Assembly (NCBI RefSeq): GCF_014202225.1
Contig: NZ_JACHGE010000002.1
Coordinates: 1-64,000 of the forward strand
DNA from: Algibacter amylolyticus
GTDB lineage: Bacteria; Bacteroidota; Bacteroidia; Flavobacteriales; Flavobacteriaceae
Direction: 5' to 3'
DNA length: 64,000 nucleotides
The stretch's first letter is position 1. Each line of letters opens with the position of its first letter. A program made the position numbers and the translations under genes. Positions 62,579-64,000 of the stretch are shown in pieces. Below the pieces are notes generated by a model. The model did not search any database. It saw only the letters and a program-made list of their open reading frames with translations, and was not told the origin of the DNA.

Positions 62579-62685
62579 CATCTCCAATCTTTCAACTTCC
62601 GTCTTCAAACTTCCATCTCCCGTCTTCAAGCTTCTGTCTCCCGTCTTCCGTCTTCGGTCTTCACCCTTCTCACTTCCGTCTTCCC
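62579..62685. repeat. Polypyrimidine tandem region (CTTCCGTCTT-type)
   Basis: About 105 bp almost entirely C and T on the plus strand, built of degenerate CTTCCGTCTT / TCTCCCGTCTTC units. It reaches the stop codon of the convergent cyclophilin gene (62686). No terminator is otherwise seen between the two genes. Confidence 0.85.
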
Positions 62686-63390
62686 TCAATCAATAATTTC
62701 CACTTTTTTAATATAAATGTTTTGTGCTGGCCAATCGCCATCGTCGGTTTCAACGGCTGCAATTTTATCAACCACATTCATACCACGTGTAACGTGACCA
62801 AAAATAGTGTAATCGCCGTCTAAAAAGTGAGCGCCCCCTTTTTGGCATACAATAAAAAACTCGTAAGGCGAGGCTAGTTTATGTGGGTTTCTAATATCGC
62901 TACTAGGCATAGAAATAACACCACGGTCGTGTTTAAAACCACGTTTAGTGTCTGGTGGTAGTAAGTATTTTCCAATGTAGCCACGCTTTCTAGCCGTTTT
63001 AACATCGTCGCTATTTCCGCCTTGTATCATAAAATTATCTATAACTCTATAAAACTGCGTGTCGTTAAAATAGCCTTGTTTTGTTAGCCAAATAAAGTTA
63101 GAGCGATGAAACTTGGTTTCGTTGTATAACAGGATATCAATCTCTCCGAAATCTGTTGTTAGCCGTACTTTGTTTTCTTTGTGGTGTTTGTCGTATTCCA
63201 AAAAGAATTCCATAGCGCTTCTAGAGTTTAGCTTAGGGAACTCGCGTTCTGGTTCTTCATTAGAATCTTCTTCAACGACTTTTTTAATTGGTTTTTCAAC
63301 CTCGGTTTTAGGTGTATTTTTCTTTTTAGTTTGTTTATCTTCACAATTCAGAAAAGCAGCAAAAAAACAGAAAAATAATACGGCGCGCAT
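62686..63390 (-). CDS. Peptidyl-prolyl cis-trans isomerase (cyclophilin type), exported
   Basis: 234 aa. N-terminal hydrophobic signal (MRAVLFFCFFAAFLNC) with a poor lipobox; a charged linker rich in Lys and Glu follows. The cyclophilin domain is ~75-232: VRLTTDFGEIDILLYNE, FNDTQFYRVIDNFMIQGGN, FFIVCQKGGAHFLDGDYTIFGHVTRGMNVVDKI. It should assist folding of periplasmic or outer-membrane proteins. Its start codon is 5 bp from that of the divergent NUDIX gene. Confidence 0.92.
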   Translation of the reverse strand: MRAVLFFCFFAAFLNCEDKQTKKKNTPKTEVEKPIKKVVEEDSNEEPEREFPKLNSRSAMEFFLEYDKHHKENKVRLTTDFGEIDILLYNETKFHRSNFIWLTKQGYFNDTQFYRVIDNFMIQGGNSDDVKTARKRGYIGKYLLPPDTKRGFKHDRGVISMPSSDIRNPHKLASPYEFFIVCQKGGAHFLDGDYTIFGHVTRGMNVVDKIAAVETDDGDWPAQNIYIKKVEIID

Positions 63391-63395
63391 AGACT

Positions 63396-64000
63396 ATGAG
63401 GTTTGAAGAATTTTTAAAATCAGTTTCAAAAATAAAAAATATACCGCTACCAGCCGAAGCTTCTCACTTTAAAATGGTACCACCTTTTCGGCAAGAGGTA
63501 TTAAAAAAGCAAGAAAAAGCAATTAAAAAGGCTAAACAAGCGGGTGTTTTGGCATTGTTTTATCCAGATAAATTTGAAAATACTAAGTTCGTTTTAATAT
63601 TAAGAAATACTTATAAAGGCGTACATTCTGCACAAATAGCATTTCCTGGTGGTAAATTAGAAAACCAAGACGCTACACTGCAGGATACTGCGTTAAGGGA
63701 AACTTTCGAGGAAGTTGGTGTGCAAACCGAAACCGTTCAAATCGTAAAAAAAATATCTCAAGTTTATATTCCTCCAAGTAATTTTTATGTGCAGCCTTTT
63801 ATTGGAATTACAGAAAATACACCGCAGTTTATTAAGCAAGATGACGAAGTTGAGGCCGTTATAGAGGTCGATTTAGAACATTTTTTAGATGAGCGTTCAC
63901 TAATTTTAAAAAAAGTAAAAACCTCTTATAGTGTTGAAGTAGAGGTGCCTGCATTTAAATTAAATGATTATATAGTTTGGGGAGCAACCGCAATGATGCT
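63396..64000 (+). CDS. NUDIX hydrolase, CoA pyrophosphatase-like (3' end outside window)
   Basis: The first 201 codons are present from ATG 63396 (MRFEEFLKSVSKIKNIPLPAEASHFKMVPPFRQ). NUDIX box visible in FPGGKLENQDATLQDTALRETFEEVGV (GX5EX7REUXEEXGU with Gly, Glu and Arg in place). The upstream HSAQIAFPGG fits the UPF0035 motif of CoA pyrophosphatases. The gene runs off the window after GATAMML. The reaction is inferred from family resemblance. Confidence 0.9.
   Translation, partial: MRFEEFLKSVSKIKNIPLPAEASHFKMVPPFRQEVLKKQEKAIKKAKQAGVLALFYPDKFENTKFVLILRNTYKGVHSAQIAFPGGKLENQDATLQDTALRETFEEVGVQTETVQIVKKISQVYIPPSNFYVQPFIGITENTPQFIKQDDEVEAVIEVDLEHFLDERSLILKKVKTSYSVEVEVPAFKLNDYIVWGATAMM

Overview
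This window is chromosomal DNA from a marine-type member of the Flavobacteriaceae (Bacteroidota). The signs are low GC, promoters of the TTTG / TAnnTTTG class, SusC/SusD and TonB-dependent receptors, type IX secretion (T9SS) C-terminal domains, many lipoproteins with acidic residues after the lipid Cys, and DUF4270, DUF4861, DUF2807 and MbnP families. I can support family level but not genus. There is no rRNA, CRISPR array, prophage or intact insertion sequence. One tRNA gene, tRNA-Pro(GGG), is present.

Layout. 1-2113: xylulokinase (3' part only) and xylose isomerase. 2239-12708: a uronate-catabolism locus. A divergent LacI regulator faces an operon of an SDR fructuronate reductase, UxuA, KduI, KduD, a DUF4861 lipoprotein, UxaC and a TRAP transporter (DctPQM). 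Together with the xyl genes it fits growth on glucuronate- and xylose-containing polymers such as ulvan or glucuronoxylan. KDG kinase and aldolase must be elsewhere. 12806-14591: a lipocalin-like lipoprotein, thioredoxin reductase and tRNA-Pro. 14595-19386: an amino-sugar locus (sodium symporter, NagA, LacI regulator, NagB). Three near-identical 12-16 bp operators lie in its control regions; two overlap a -33 element. 19732-24449: PadR, PspC, two DUF2807 proteins and a DUF4870 protein, which look like a cell-envelope stress module. 24609-27864: a DUF4442 protein, an AIM24-family protein and a TPR/HTH regulator. 27998-34054: two large paralogous T9SS-secreted beta-propeller proteins.

34661-40234 is the most interesting system. 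A small Cys-motif protein, a YtkA-like lipoprotein, a TonB receptor with a CxxxM plug motif as in OprC/NosA copper receptors, an MbnP homologue and an MbnH-like di-heme protein lie on one strand. I read it as a surface copper-acquisition or copper-handling system in which the MbnH-like enzyme modifies a Trp of MbnP. OxyR and Dps follow, divergently transcribed. Then come a LytTR two-component system, a Kelch lipoprotein, DUF4270 and an outer-membrane protein (41951-47694), a SusC/SusD pair (48139-53151), a DUF2141 protein and an alpha/beta hydrolase, the DUF58/MoxR/DUF4350/DUF4129/SpoIIM/RDD cluster (55528-61664), a TRIC-family protein, a cyclophilin and the 5' part of a NUDIX hydrolase.

A dispersed, relatively GC-rich composite repeat occurs four times, always intergenic (606-731, 23821-23908, 55377-55515, 61761-61864). 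Its ends are conserved. Smaller palindromic modules are nested inside individual copies, and two copies carry the same palindrome at the same internal position.
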